NCBI GenBank assembly: GCA_036971615.1
Contig: JAYKKR010000019.1
Location: 496,001 to 560,000 of the forward strand
Reading direction: 5' to 3'
From: Amyloporia xantha
Lineage: Eukaryota > Basidiomycota > Agaricomycetes > Polyporales > Adustoporiaceae
DNA length: 64,000 bases
The notes beneath the pieces are model-generated. The model was given only the letters and a program-made list of their open reading frames with translations, did no database searches and was not told the origin of the DNA. Both the position numbers and the translations under genes were made by a program. Shown here in pieces: positions 34,698-45,884 of the stretch (position 1 is the stretch's first letter; the number at the start of each line of letters is the position of its first letter).

Positions 34698-36596
34698 TTA
34701 ACCTAGAGACAGCTCAGACAAAGTGAAGTTCGTAATAGTGGACACGACACGCTCATCTGGTGCATCCCACCCGAAGCGTATGAAAATACGGGCGAGGCAC
34801 CGCTCGATGAGCTCAGATGCCATGGCATAGGCAATCCTGCGCTCCTGCACGCTTTTCACCTGTCCGTTTCTGCACGGGGAGGGTGCCGTCAGCAAGCAAA
34901 TGGCACACAAGAGAGGATTTCACTTACAGTAACCTTTTCGATGGGCCGCCGGGTCATCCACATACTCCCGACCGCACTCTGCCCAGGCCATTCCCTTCAG
35001 CTGCGTGACCGCCCCGGGCGCTGTGGCTGCGCAGCGTTCCAAGTGCGCGGTGACTGCCTAGCAGACGACACGGCAGACGACACGGGCTCTACGGCAGGTA
35101 GTTCTAGCGATGCCATCGGTGGCCTGTAGTGCTTGAACTGCAAGGGGGTGCCGGGTACCGGTAGTGCGGAGTGCTGTTGATGCGTGCCCACTGGCCACGA
35201 GGCGCCCTCGAGGGTCGCTGACGGACCGCCAGTGTAAAGCATCCACTGTATTGCCGTATAGTGCGATTGGAAGAATGCTACCCGCGGTTGAGCTATCGTA
35301 TGTGCATGTGGAGGAGGGTGATACACTTGTCGGGCGGCTTCAGGGGAACTGGCTACTGCAGGGGCGGATAGAGCCGAATTTGATTGCGTTGAAAGGGCGG
35401 ACGCAGCGTTCCTCTCGGGTACGATGTGCTTGTTACGGTTAGTGGGGAGGGAAAGAGGGGAATCAACATGCGAATCTAACGTGCAGTCTGGAAAAACGCT
35501 CGAAGGAAGACCAGGGGGCCGAATTGGAGCCTCTCTAGTGGGGGTCTGCGTGTCGCCGGGCCCATTTAAATTGTGTGTGTCCTCTTCGTTGGTTGAGTGA
35601 GATCCGGAAGTGTTACCACGGCTATCGATGTTCCGAGATGTGTTTGAATGATTCACATCATAAATAGCGAGTTGATTACGAGACGTGGTGAGGATAGTAG
35701 AGTCAGAATCTTGCGGAGCCGTTGTGTCTGGGCATCTGACAGAATCACTGGCGGCCTGCTGACCGTACATAAGAGGTACGTCTTCCTCTGAGCTGCTCGA
35801 TACAGCATCTGGGTGCGAGTCGATCTGAACAGCGTCCTTGACTACTATAGGATGGCTGGCAGCTATGGGTAACGATTGATCAGGGACAGTCACGCAAGAC
35901 TCGATCTCCGGTGCATCATTGTGACCTGTGCTGGAGGACGGAATAGAGTTGGTCGTGGATGATTCGCACAATGAAACTAGCTTATTATGCTGCGCGTCAC
36001 CGAGGAGAGCTGAAAGGAGAAGACTCGACTCCCCCGCCAACCTCTCTGAACTGCTTCTGAGCTGAGTCGTTACATATACACGTTTCATGAATTTGTCTGT
36101 CATATAGACATTCCATGAGGTGGCCACATGTCGAGACTGCTAGATCACGTACTATAATCTCCGGAGTTCGAGACAGAATTATCTTCAGCATCCGCTATTA
36201 CACATGGACCATCCGCACCAAGGATGGATCTGATACTCTGCTGAAGCGAGGTCGATTCCTCTGTCCCTGGTGATCTCAATGAACCTAGAAGACTCCAGCG
36301 CTCTAAAGACCAGAAAACGTGGAAGATCGTATAAGGTGCGGCAACTAGTCTAACCAGAGAGTTAACGTACCGCTGAAGTGAAAGTTGGCGATGCGCTCTT
36401 CCTTCCAGGGTGCAGGGATCGGGTCGAACGATTGTGTTAGGTCTGAACGATGATTCGACCGAGTCCTTTTATTCGATGATCGCCATCCAAGAGCAGGCGG
36501 TACAAGGGCCTCCATCCGAGAGATGTTTCCTGTGCGTCGAGGAGAACCTTCGAGGCCATCGTCGTAGACGTCCGCGACAGTTCGTTTCCGCGACAT
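34698..36596 (-). CDS. Uncharacterised nuclear-type protein with disordered middle
   Basis: Multi-exon gene read from frame continuity. Exon 1 starts MSRKRTVADVYDDG with a basic, Lys/Arg-rich stretch (SSNKRTRSNHRSDL) resembling a nuclear localisation signal, ending HFS before a GTACGT intron. Exon 2 gives ERWSLLGSLRSPGTEES and NSVSNSGDY. Exon 3 (about 36070 down to 35100) continues NKFMKRVYVTTQLRSSSER, followed by a long Ser/Thr/Pro/Asp-rich disordered region. Near the C-terminus a more ordered block reads AVTQLKGMAWAECGREYVDD, then VQERRIAYAMASELIERCL and RIFIRFGWDAPDER, ending at 34698. The exact intron near 35040-35100 is uncertain. I do not recognise the family. Confidence 0.5.
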
Positions 36597-37071
36597 GATC
36601 AACCGAGGAGAGGATAGTCCGCGTGCGAGATCTAGACGCGCGCAAGTTGGTCTCGATCATCGAACTGGATTGGATGCATTCAAGTTCCATCTATAGTACT
36701 GCTTATAGCGCTAGCCTTATACCGTCACCAGCACTATAGTATCCTAAAATATTTGGCACGGTAAAGAGGAACGTTGGACGACTCAAATGAGATTAGCAGA
36801 CCAAGATCTTGAAGCAACCATACGGTTTCATGCCTATGATGATTTCGCATTGGCTGGCCGCATCGACGATCCCGAAAAGTTCATACAAGACCATACAGCC
36901 AACTGGCACAAGGGAAGGGAAGATGCAGCATTACGTATTGTACGTGGACGATTTGAAGAATACAAGCATCATCTTGCATGGTGTGTAAACTCCACGTGTA
37001 GTATGAATTCACACTACCAGAGACCGTGCATATACTCAAGTGGAATGGAAGCATACAGATTCGGCACGACC

Positions 37072-38765
37072 TTACAGCGACAAAGCTAAGTCCGAGTTCG
37101 ACGTCGACACCCTGACCGACCCAGCACGCGTCGTTCGATCCGAAGGAAGCCACCGAACGGAGCCCTCAGCGACTCCGCCGGTGAGCTTGCTCACCGCGAC
37201 GTTCCTGTGGCGGCCCCAACCCGCCGGGTCGTCCACGTCCTCGGCAGTTTGTATTGTCGGTAGAAGGAAGAAGGGCTGGGACGACAGGCTGAAGGTGCCT
37301 TCATAAGTCTTGTGCAACGTGACTCGAGCGGGCGAGTTCTCCGTGACAGCATTCATGACGAGCGTGTGGTCAACGGGAGCGTCGACGACTGCGACATCCA
37401 ACGGGCCATTCCGAGTTTGCATATACGCGGTGAAGGTGCCTCCTGTACCGCTCCTGGACCCTGAGTACAAGCTCATGTTAGAGACGATAGGACTGCGACA
37501 GATGGCACAAATCAGCATATAGTGATGTTGGAGGTCGAGACTGAGGACATACCCGTTCAGATTGTGAATGTACAAATTTGTAGCACCCCAATTTTGCTCA
37601 CGAAGCATACCGACGTCAACTGAAATGGGTGCATTTGAGGTAGACAGTCTGAGTTCGTTGGTCGCGTTGAAGGATCCTCTGATGTGCCCGTTCGACGTCC
37701 ATACGTTAACTGACTGTCCTGTCACGGACTAATGCCACGATGTCAACTCCGGACATTACAGTCCTCTCACACAAATGAATTGACCTTGACATCCATAGGC
37801 ATATTGGCCGTCCGCAAGGATAACGTATCGAAGAACACGTTCTTTCCGATATCCCCCACTTCGTGCGCGAAGTACGGCATGTTGGTCGTGAGCTTCTTGA
37901 TTGCACGGGGAGAACCATCCAAAGACCTTGGCAGTTGCACCTTGACATCCCATCGAATTCGGCGGTGCTTGTTACGGTCCTGCGTATGTGTTGCGGTCTG
38001 GAACAGGTGAGCGATCGTTCCCACACTGGATCAGGAACGACGTACAGAGATTTCGACCCCGTGAGTCCCTCCATGACGGAATGTACAAGCTTGCCCAGAC
38101 CTCAGGAAGTGATGTACGTCGTTGTAGTAGCCCGTAATGTTGACTGTGACCACGTCCGAGACTGTCTCCGAATCCACGATTTCGATCCTTCCGTTCGCCA
38201 GGGCCGCATCTCCCACCGCAACGAAGGTCAGGACATTTGCTGACGCTGAGAGTTCGAAAGAAGTCTCGGCAGCATGGTGGAAGCCTGAATGCTCAAGCGG
38301 AGACCGATCTTCTGGGTCGAATATCCACGTTGCCGGATGGTTGCAATAAGGAAGCGACGGGACGGAGGGTCGTCGATGATTCTGGCACACTTGACGTGAG
38401 CTAGTATGCCTTACATCAAACGCAACAGTGATACGCACCGACGAGTGACGATGCCTTAGCCCCACAACGAGCCCTACCACAAGCCCGACCAAAGACAGGA
38501 CGGCAAAGACGAAGATAAGCAAGAACACAGTCCTCACTTCCCTCAGTCTCCGTACTAGCTTGACCAGCGTAGCCGAAGATAGTCGTTTGCCGATAGACGC
38601 GACCTGCCCATGAGTATATTCATCCTTGGGGAAGAGAGTTTCCTCGTCACAGGTCTCATGCCCATCTTCGATGCAGGAGGTGTCGTGGTAGTCTATAAGC
38701 AGAGGAGCGGATGTTTCCTTTTCGTCACCTTCATCCATGCCTGGTATAGGTTGGTAGTTGATCAT
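37072..38765 (-). pseudogene. Adhesin-like (DUF7330-type) membrane protein, left copy, premature stop
   Basis: Homologous along its length to the intact gene at 60973-62626. The N-terminus (MINYQPIPGMDEGDEKETS or starting at the internal Met) is cytosolic and acidic. A membrane helix follows (VFLLIFVFAVLSLVGLVVGL), then an extracellular region rich in beta-type repeats (TSNGHIRGSFNAT, RLSTSNAPISV, TRNGPLDVAVVDAP), ending DLALSL. Introns match those of the other copy. At 38031-38033 the codon is TGA where the right copy has TGG (Trp), in a stretch otherwise aligned without gaps. The only GT..AG pair that would remove it is about 20 nt, too short for an intron here. The protein would stop after about 244 residues and lose the adhesin-like part. 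Downstream frame remains open, so inactivation is recent, or the stop is a sequencing error. Confidence 0.72.
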
Positions 38766-38801
38766 GCTGATACTGGATCATATTGAAGTAATCTGGCTCG
38801 C

Positions 38802-38807
38802 TTTATA
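38802..38807 (-). promoter_or_regulatory. TATA box of left adhesin-like gene
   Basis: On the minus strand GGTATAAAGCG lies about 40 bp upstream of ATG 38765 and about 70 bp upstream of the next in-frame Met. The same box and flanks are conserved in the right copy. The short distance to the first ATG favours the internal Met (MDEGDEK) as the true start. Confidence 0.5.
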
Positions 38808-38946
38808 CCAGCGGACGGCGCAGCACAACTTGCGGTCGTCTCACCCGGTTAAATTAGACCGAGCCAGAAGGTGCGATGCCCTAACGCAGAAGCTCTCCCT
38901 AATCGGTAAACAATCATCCATGCTGGATGCAGCTGGCAATTCACCG

Positions 38947-39631
38947 ATGAACTGCGGCGAATTTGATGACATTACGATCAGTACCCACCTAGTTCCCATC
39001 GAGACTCTGAGTGGACTCATTTGTTTTCCATACGACATGGGTTGTACTCTCCTGCACGGGATAAATGGCTCTAGCTTTAGTATGCCACTGGCGATGTACG
39101 ATTTACCGATGCTCGGCTTACATTCTGCCACAGAGCCAAGCAATTTCGACACCCTCTATAGGGTGCGTATCGAAAATGACGACGCCGAAGCGGGCGATTT
39201 TGGCTTGGATTTCAGTTTGCATCCTCTAGCCACGACCGATGATTTCACTACTGACACCGTCAGTTGACCCTGAGTCCGCGTGAGTTGCCGCCATTTTCTT
39301 GAAGCCGGATGAGTCAAATACATCAACATCAGAGCCTGAGTTGTCAATAGTCTATCGTGGTGTTCTGAAACACGATTTCGCGTCTATCAATGTGGTGTGC
39401 AAGGTACTGTACAGGAAGAAACGCAAGGACAGGCTGCGGTACGAGTTCACGTGTTATGAGCACCTACACGAGGTCAAGATCATACTCACCTGCTGCGGAC
39501 TCTTCAAAGGCGAAATGGATGGCGATAGCATTGTCTACCTCTTTCTCGAGTATAGTAGTACATCCATGTGCTATGTCCTCCAGCGCATGGAGTGGGACTT
39601 TAGCTACGAGGATATTCCTCACCTGGGCTGA
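38947..39631 (+). pseudogene. Kinase-like protein fragment, left copy
   Basis: Short gene divergent from the adhesin-like gene. It opens MNCGEFDDITISTHLVPIET and later carries a protein-kinase-like N-lobe: VYRGVLKHDFASINVVCKVLY (strand with putative lysine), KDRLRYEFTCYEHLHEV, and CGLFKGEMDGDSIVYLFLEY (hinge-like). This resembles small fungal kinase-like proteins. The catalytic loop (HRD) and DFG are not visible, so it is truncated or part of an atypical family. Relative to the right copy there is a one-base insertion near 39230, a six-base deletion near 39263, and six bases missing after HLHEV. Two likely introns (about 39165-39217 and 39262-39303) were inferred. The one-base insertion breaks the frame. 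Confidence 0.45.
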
Positions 39632-40129
39632 CGTACAGAGCAATCAGAGACGAGTCTGAGTCCGACTCTGAGTACACCTGAGCGAAAACCCCTGGATATA
39701 CGAGATCCTGCAAGCGCTACAGAGCTATTGATTAGACCCTTCTGAGGCCCATGAATGCGTCTGTTGGAATATATATGAGCTTTACAGAGTTCGAGGAGAT
39801 CGTCGAGGCAGTGAGGACTTGAACTGTGTTCAATTTTCGTCATTACACTTAGATTCAGATCTCGGTAACTCGGGATCTGAAAACACACGGCAAGTTCCGA
39901 TAACGGCGCGAATCCCTTCGCTCCTTGAAAGCGCCTTTCACCGCTTACCTTCATGTCAAAACGCGTGAAAAGCGCGCTGAGGACGCGTCGAATCCGTTTT
40001 CCGAACCATTTAATTGCGCTGTGTGCTTGAACGTGCCTTGCTACGGGATAGAAAGGCCAGGAGAGTACTCGCACCGATACCTGTGTTACGCGTTTTTCTG
40101 CCACTTTTCCTGCACTAAGACTTCTGATC

Positions 40130-42263
40130 ATGTCAGAGGATGCAGAAGACCCAGGGCTAGCGGAAGTCTCGGACAGATCGTCTCCGGAGAGCGACTTTCC
40201 CGACGTTTCGCAGATTATATCCTCGAGTCATAACTTGTCCAGCTCCCCGCAGAACGAAGACGTACAGCCTTCTGACGAGCAAGGGTCGGGCGTTGAGGAC
40301 GAGCTCATTGGCGATATTCCCGAAACACCTGGACGCGCTTCCAAGCCACAAGAACGGAGTTCTTCGCCAGGAGGCTCCTCAAAGACGCGATCTACCCACG
40401 CGGCGGAGTCCGCAGCTTCAGCGAGCTCTCCTAACAAAAAGGTCGCTGAATCCATATCCAAAAGCGAAGAAAAGTCTCCCCCCCTCCGCTCCTCTGCGTC
40501 GCCGCGTCCTTCCCACAGCATCGATTCCATCGGAAAGATCGCAGCAGCTAAGACGTCCGCCAGTGCGAGAGTTTCCAAGTGGCATACGCATACAGAAGAT
40601 ATTGACGACCTACATACTGATGAATCTGCCGAGCCGTTGCCTGCATCCAAAAGAAAGCTGAAGTATAAGAAACGCAAGCGGGATGACGACGTATCGACGC
40701 CCTCGACATCGTCACGCAAGGCTCAGCGTGCAGTGGTCTGTCCCCCACCCCTGCCCAATCGTTCCTCCCTCTCCCACCGACTGCCGACTTCAGTGCAACT
40801 GCCCTCCCCGATGCCAGCCTCTCCTGATCCTGAGTTCTGGCCAGAGACGAAGGAGAAGTCCAAGAAGTCCAACATTCCCCCAGCGTCGCAGCCAGCACCC
40901 TCGACTGGCAAGAAGCCACAGTCGGTATCCTCGCTTGGACCGCGTGCCAGCGTCCCCTCTGCATCACAGCCCCCGCCGAGGCCCGTGAAGCGCGCGCGAG
41001 TAGAAGCCGTCGCGCCGCCCTCGAGCCCGATAGTGGTGCACTCCAGCTCGCCGAGTAAGCCATCCGACTCGCCTCGCAGACGGTCGCTCAGCCGGACGAC
41101 GCGGCATCAGACGTTCTGGCATTTAGACGGGTCCGTCGTGATCCTCATCGAGCGCACGTTGTTCAAGTTGCACCGCTCGCGGCTGGCGCAACAATCGGAG
41201 TACTTCGCCGAGTTGTTCCACTCTGCGACGCGGAACGGTAAGCGGAAGATCTTGACGGTGTACAGTGATGATGAGGTAGACGGGACCAAGGTAGATGAGG
41301 CTATGGACACTAATGGAGACGGATTGCTGGAGGGAGAGAGTGTGGACAGTTGTCCTGTGTACAGGATCACGAAAGTCTCTGTAACGGATTTCGAGGCTGT
41401 TTTAAAGGCCCTGGAAAGCGGAGTGTGAGTGTTGAATACTATGATCTCACTTTTGCCCTCGGTGGATTGTATTGAATACGAACGTCTGCAGTATCCTTGC
41501 CCTCAGGCCGCCATCCTTCCCAGAGCTGGCTTCTATGCTCCGCGCATCTTACGCTCTAGCATTCCCCACTATCAATGCCTACGCATCACATTTCCTGCGA
41601 GAGATGTGGCCCGGGGAGCTCTCATGCCTCTCGCCCGATCGCACGGAAACACATACACACCACGCAGCAGAGATGCTCACACTGGCGCGACGCTGTGGGC
41701 TCCCAGAGCTCTGCAAGCGTGCGTTCTACGAGCTCTTGCGCAGCGATTGTCTGGGGCTGGCCACGAGTCTACACGACGATGATTCGGACAGCAAAAGCGA
41801 CGACAACCCCGACGGCCACATCGCCCGCGCAGACATCCTGCGGCTCGTTTCCGCACGCGAACACCTTCAGCGCGCGTGGCTTCGCATCGCCCGCGCCCCG
41901 CCTGCCCCGTCGGCCGTCCCATGTCCGCTCGAGCAGATACCTCCAGCCGCGTTAGATGCTGCGCGGGAGCCTGTACTCCAGAAGTGCCGCGATGCCCGTG
42001 CGAGCAGCATCACGCAGTGGACGACGGAGGTCACGCAGGCGGCGCTTTTCGAGGAGGGGATGTATGATCCGCTCTGTGCTCTGGAGCGCCTGTGCGAGAA
42101 GGATTGGCAGGGGAATGGGGTATTGTGTCGGGTGTGTCGGTGCGCGGACGGATGTGTGGGGAGAGGAGAGGGTGAGGCTGTGGAAGGATTTGGACCAGTG
42201 GTTAGGAACCGGGGTAGTGGAAGACGGAAGCCGTGTCTTGTGAGTTTATTAAATTGGCAATGA
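40130..42263 (+). CDS. BTB/POZ-domain protein with long disordered N-terminus
   Basis: About 688 residues in two exons (40130-41424 and 41492-42263; 67-nt intron restoring Val). Residues 1 to about 325 are Ser/Pro-rich and acidic, then basic with KRKLKYKKRKRDDD, a probable nuclear signal. A BTB domain follows: HQTFWHLDGSVVILIERTLF, FKLHRSRLAQQSEYFAELF, VTDFEAVLKALESG. After the intron it reads PPSFPELASMLRASYALAF, then ASHFLREMWP, typical of mushroom BTB proteins, which act as protein-interaction or ubiquitin-ligase adaptors. Oddity: after VLCRVC (about 42136) the annotated frame continues as low-complexity Gly/Arg. The +1 frame instead gives RTDVWGEERVRLWKDLDQWL, resembling the normal family C-terminus and ending at 42243. 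A one-base shift there is suspected. Confidence 0.8.
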
Positions 42264-43024
42264 CGTGGTAGTGCCATGGTGATGTTTGTGTCGCGAGGAA
42301 TGGTTGTGAGCTGTAGCAGTGCAATGACGGATGTAATGCTCGTATGTCATGAGAAGTGCCGTGAGTTAAATGTATCAATCTTTATTCGGATGTAGTCCTT
42401 TTGACGGCTTGGCTTGCGAGCTAGCGTCCAAGACCCTCTTGCCGTGCATGAATCAGCAAAGCTGGGACTGAGGAAGAGTTGCATGGAACGTGCACCCATA
42501 TCTGAGAAACGTGGAATAAGGCCACTCGACTCCTTCTCTCTGTGAATAATACTAGATGCTTCCGTAACATGTGTGCTCTCCAAGAATTCGCGCGATGCTC
42601 ATCAAGTATCGTCAAGGGACGGTGGCCGCCGCAGTCATGCATATCCACTTCAATATCGAACGGTGGAAGGAGGGATAATTAGGCAGAAGAGTAAGTACTA
42701 CAACAGTGAGTTTCTCGCGGACCAAAATGCATATAGGTATGGTCTGGATTGATCGACAATGGCATGGAAGCGCAGATCATGAAAACGGCTCCAGTCTCCA
42801 CGATGTCAGTAATACATTACCTTGACCGGCTCCAACAAATACTTTTCGAGGCGATCACCATGAATATACATTTGAACTTTGAAGCGTACAACATTGCATT
42901 GTTCGAAATCAGTACATTGCATTTTCGTTACTTCGTCTGATCATACATGCCCCCAATTTTCCGCATACTTTACTCTCGCTAAACCGACCTATCAACTCGA
43001 TACGCGGGCAAATGCCATGCGCGC
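42264..43024. other. Intergenic region between BTB gene and superoxide dismutase
   Basis: About 760 bp at the convergent 3' ends of the BTB gene (plus) and the superoxide dismutase gene (minus). Only short unrecognised open frames are present; nothing further can be supported. Confidence 0.45.
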
Positions 43025-43819
43025 TTAGAGCTTGGAGCTGCCGACGGCGTCAAGGTAGCGCTTCTCCGCCTCATCGAAGTTGATGACGTTCCAGATGGCG
43101 TTCAGGTACTGCAAGCGGATCACGTCAGATCGAGAGTGATCGGGCAGAAGCGCAGGCGGGACTTACGTCGGCCTTGACGTTGAGGTACTGCAGGTAGAAC
43201 GCGTGCTCCCAGATGTCAACGCCGATGATGGGGACGTGCGACAGGAGCGGGTCCTGGTTCGACGTAGTCGTGATCTCGAGACGCTTGGTCTGCGGGTTCA
43301 GGCCCTGTTATATGCGGTAGAACGCCCGTCAGCCATATGCGTCAACCAGCAATTTTGACAAGACTTACGAGCCAGCCCCAGCCAGAGCCCTGGATACCAG
43401 CGGTCGTGGTGTTGAATTCCTTCTTGAACTGGTCGAAGGTGCCGAAGCTCTCGAGGATCGCGCTCTTGAGAGGGCCATCCTTGAGAGCACCACCAGTGCC
43501 CTTCTTCTCAGACGCGGCGGGTGCCAGGTTCAGCCAGAAAAGGGAGTGGTTGATGTGTCCTGCTCGCGCCGTCGGGATCAGATACTCGCGAATCTCGGAA
43601 ATTTCACGTACCACCACCGTTGAACTTGAGGGCGGCCTGGAGGGCGATGCGCTCCTTGGGCGAGGACGTCTTGGCGTAGGCCTGTTCTGCGGCGTTGAGG
43701 GCAGTGACATAGGTCTGGTGGTGCTTCTTGTGGTGAAGCTCCATGATCTGCCTCGAGATGAAGGGCTCGAGGGCGTCGTACGGGTAGGGGAGGTCGGGGA
43801 GGGTGTGCTGGCCGGACAT
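43025..43819 (-). CDS. Mn/Fe superoxide dismutase, no mitochondrial leader
   Basis: Converts superoxide to hydrogen peroxide and oxygen. Exon 1 starts [20 protein letters not shown] and includes [15 protein letters not shown] (first metal histidine and Tyr). Exon 2 has [13 protein letters not shown] (second histidine) and GSGWGWL. Exon 3 has [20 protein letters not shown], giving the Asp and His ligands in DxWEH. The last exon ends [19 protein letters not shown] and stops at 43025-43027. All four metal ligands are present, and length (about 205 residues) is normal. There is no N-terminal targeting extension, so a cytosolic enzyme is inferred, as is known for some fungal Mn-SODs. Metal choice between Mn and Fe cannot be proven here; fungal members are usually Mn. 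Confidence 0.93.
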
Positions 43820-43910
43820 GGTGTGTGTTGTGTGTGCTGTGAGTGGTACGGTGGTGGTGGTGGACGTTCGGAGAGGGGAACGGTGGGTGCTTGGACGGTC
43901 TTTGAAGGGT

Positions 43911-43919
43911 ATTTATGCC
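43911..43919 (-). promoter_or_regulatory. TATA-like box of superoxide dismutase gene
   Basis: On the minus strand GCATAAATACC lies about 95 bp upstream of the ATG at 43819. Position and sequence suit a fungal TATA box. Repeated GT/GGT tracts fill the leader between it and the start. Confidence 0.4.
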
Positions 43920-44195
43920 GCGTTATCGGGGTTGCTGATCAACGCGTCCCGATAAGTGACGTAAGTTTCGCTCTCATGGACCACGTGATCGGCCGCCTCC
44001 TATGGCGCCCTCCGGTAACGCCAGGCCCGGCGACGCGTTGCATCTCTACCCTCTTCCTCATCGTTCGACTCGTTCTTCACTCCAATATCCACCTTTCAAT
44101 GGCTCATTTCAAGCTCATTTCGTTGTCATACATGAAGTGGATCGCAGCTTGCTCGTCTCTAGCTTCCACGCAAGAAGACGTGTGGGCTTGCGGGG

Positions 44196-44417
44196 ATGAC
44201 GAACTCTTTGCGAATCGTGGGGAATCGTCTTGCATCACAGGCCTATCGTGATCCAATCGCCAAACTTATAGCTCTTCCGCGGCCTTGTATACGGTTCATT
44301 CAGTCTAGAAGTGTATGGGTTCTAGCTTACATAGTCTGGTTCTTGAAATTCTCAGTCAACCACTTGTCGACACTTGCGCCCCGTGCGCAGAACGACTGGC
44401 GACTAGCTGCTTCGTGA
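44196..44417 (+). CDS. Candidate small protein with basic N-terminus
   Basis: Divergent from the superoxide dismutase. The frame opens MTNSLRIVGNRLASQAYRDP and IALPRPCIRFIQSRS, positively charged and free of acidic residues apart from one Asp, like a mitochondrial import signal. A 78-nt GT..AG segment (44313-44390) is an intron candidate. Because it is a multiple of three and has no stop, spliced and unspliced forms share the same end (NDWRLAAS, stop at 44415-44417). The unspliced form would add a hydrophobic segment, WVLAYIVWFLKFSV. No family is recognised, and it could be non-coding. Confidence 0.3.
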   Translation: MTNSLRIVGNRLASQAYRDPIAKLIALPRPCIRFIQSRSVWVLAYIVWFLKFSVNHLSTLAPRAQNDWRLAAS

Positions 44418-45884
44418 TCACTTCTTGTGCTCCCGGAGAATGTATGCTACGCTTTCATGTCACTGTCGCGAGTAAAGAGCAATGCTACCAGTGTACCCAT
44501 CTGCCAGACCCGTAGGTCGAATCGAACCTGCGTCTTCTGCATGTGCAGGAGGGTGTCGAGTAAGCGCCAGAAAGGGATTGGACAGGCATATAGCCCAAAG
44601 AAATGGTTATGAGACCTCGCCTCATATGATTCCGCAAAATTTGCTGTTGCTTGCTGGCTCTGTGGTGGTGTAGTATCCTTCGGACTGCAGGAAACAATGT
44701 ACAATATCGAGGCGGATGCGGATGTCGTGCACCGCTCGAATTCACAACGGTTACCTGGTCATTATAAGATAAGAAATCGCTTTGGATCCGCTTGCATGTA
44801 ATATGAAGCTCTCAAGCCAATAATGCTTCTGGCCGCATGAGGGTGAGTGGGTCCTTGGACTATCCTCGTAGTTCTCACGAGGTGAAAGCACTCGCCAGGG
44901 ACAATGTTGAGATGCTGTTAGCATCACGTTTCCCTAGCATCCGAGAAGCTGATATGCGGCCGGCCATCCAACTGATGTTTCCATATCCACGGCCTCATCT
45001 GAATGGTCAAAGTCGTTTTCATGGCAAAGTCGGCATCTCCGAGGTGCAACGTTCAACGCGCATCTGAACAAGTCTTGTTTCAGTCTTTCGATCATTAAAT
45101 TCGCGTGGTCGCTAGCTAATTTAAGTTTCGATCGTGGCGGCGGTGATGACGAGATGTCTGCGTCGAGGGGTTCTTCCATGTGGGTGCAGGTATGGGTTCC
45201 GTGGTTGGCAGATCGCTATTGTTCCACTAATTCGGATTATCTACAATCTTGGGATCCATGTCCTCGCTGGCCATCCTTCAGTTCTGTCCTAACATTTTAT
45301 CTGGCCATGGCAAGTTTGAGCTCTGAGTTGACAATGAGCATCATTGCAGCACATTCCCAAAAGGACACACTTGCGCTAGGATGTTTTCAGTGCAGCACGT
45401 CCATTTGACAGATGCACGGACGGTGTACGATCAATGATGATCCTTGTCCACATTTGTTGATTGCTCAACTTGATCCACGCCTGGACTCGCACGACGCTAA
45501 ATATACTAGTGGGTGTGCAAACTAGCAATACTATGCCATCCTCTACCCAACACTTGCCTCGCTGTTGGTCGATAGGTGTATATGTTCTAATCACAGACGT
45601 GCTAGGCAAGTCCTGTTCCTAATCGCTACCACTTCCATCGTCGAAGGCACCACTTATGATCGTGTTTGGACAGTTATGCAGCTTCTCATCACGAAGTGCA
45701 TCATCTGTTCCGGTCACAATGCACCATAGGGCTGTCCACGTATCTTCGCATGTCAGCTGGCTACCACCACCACCACTTCACTCACCCCTCCTTTCTGCTC
45801 GCCCTCTCCTGCACAGTCAGTCATTACTCCGAGACACAAGCCCCGACACCCCCAGACTTAAATGACGCTTTGAGCGTCTTTGAT
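44418..45884. other. Intergenic region with weak open frames
   Basis: About 1.5 kb without a supported gene. The most protein-like frame is minus 44934-45179 (MEEPLDADISSSPPPRSK..., RCRLCHENDFDHSDEAV), which lacks partners or a known domain. The last 100 bp should include the leader of the mucin-like gene. Confidence 0.3.

Larger units (their letters stand above)
36988..39660. repeat. Left copy of inverted segmental duplication
   Basis: This segment, holding an adhesin-like gene (minus) and a kinase-like gene (plus) transcribed away from each other, is repeated in opposite orientation at about 60040-62715. Similarity covers coding exons, introns, the shared promoter and about 80 bp past the adhesin-like stop. 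Endpoints are approximate: I judged them from where the two sequences cease to align by eye. Confidence 0.75.

Noticed and set aside
43337..44251. 304-codon plus-strand frame over the superoxide dismutase
   Set aside because: It is antisense to clear superoxide dismutase exons with all metal ligands. The family match on the minus strand is decisive.
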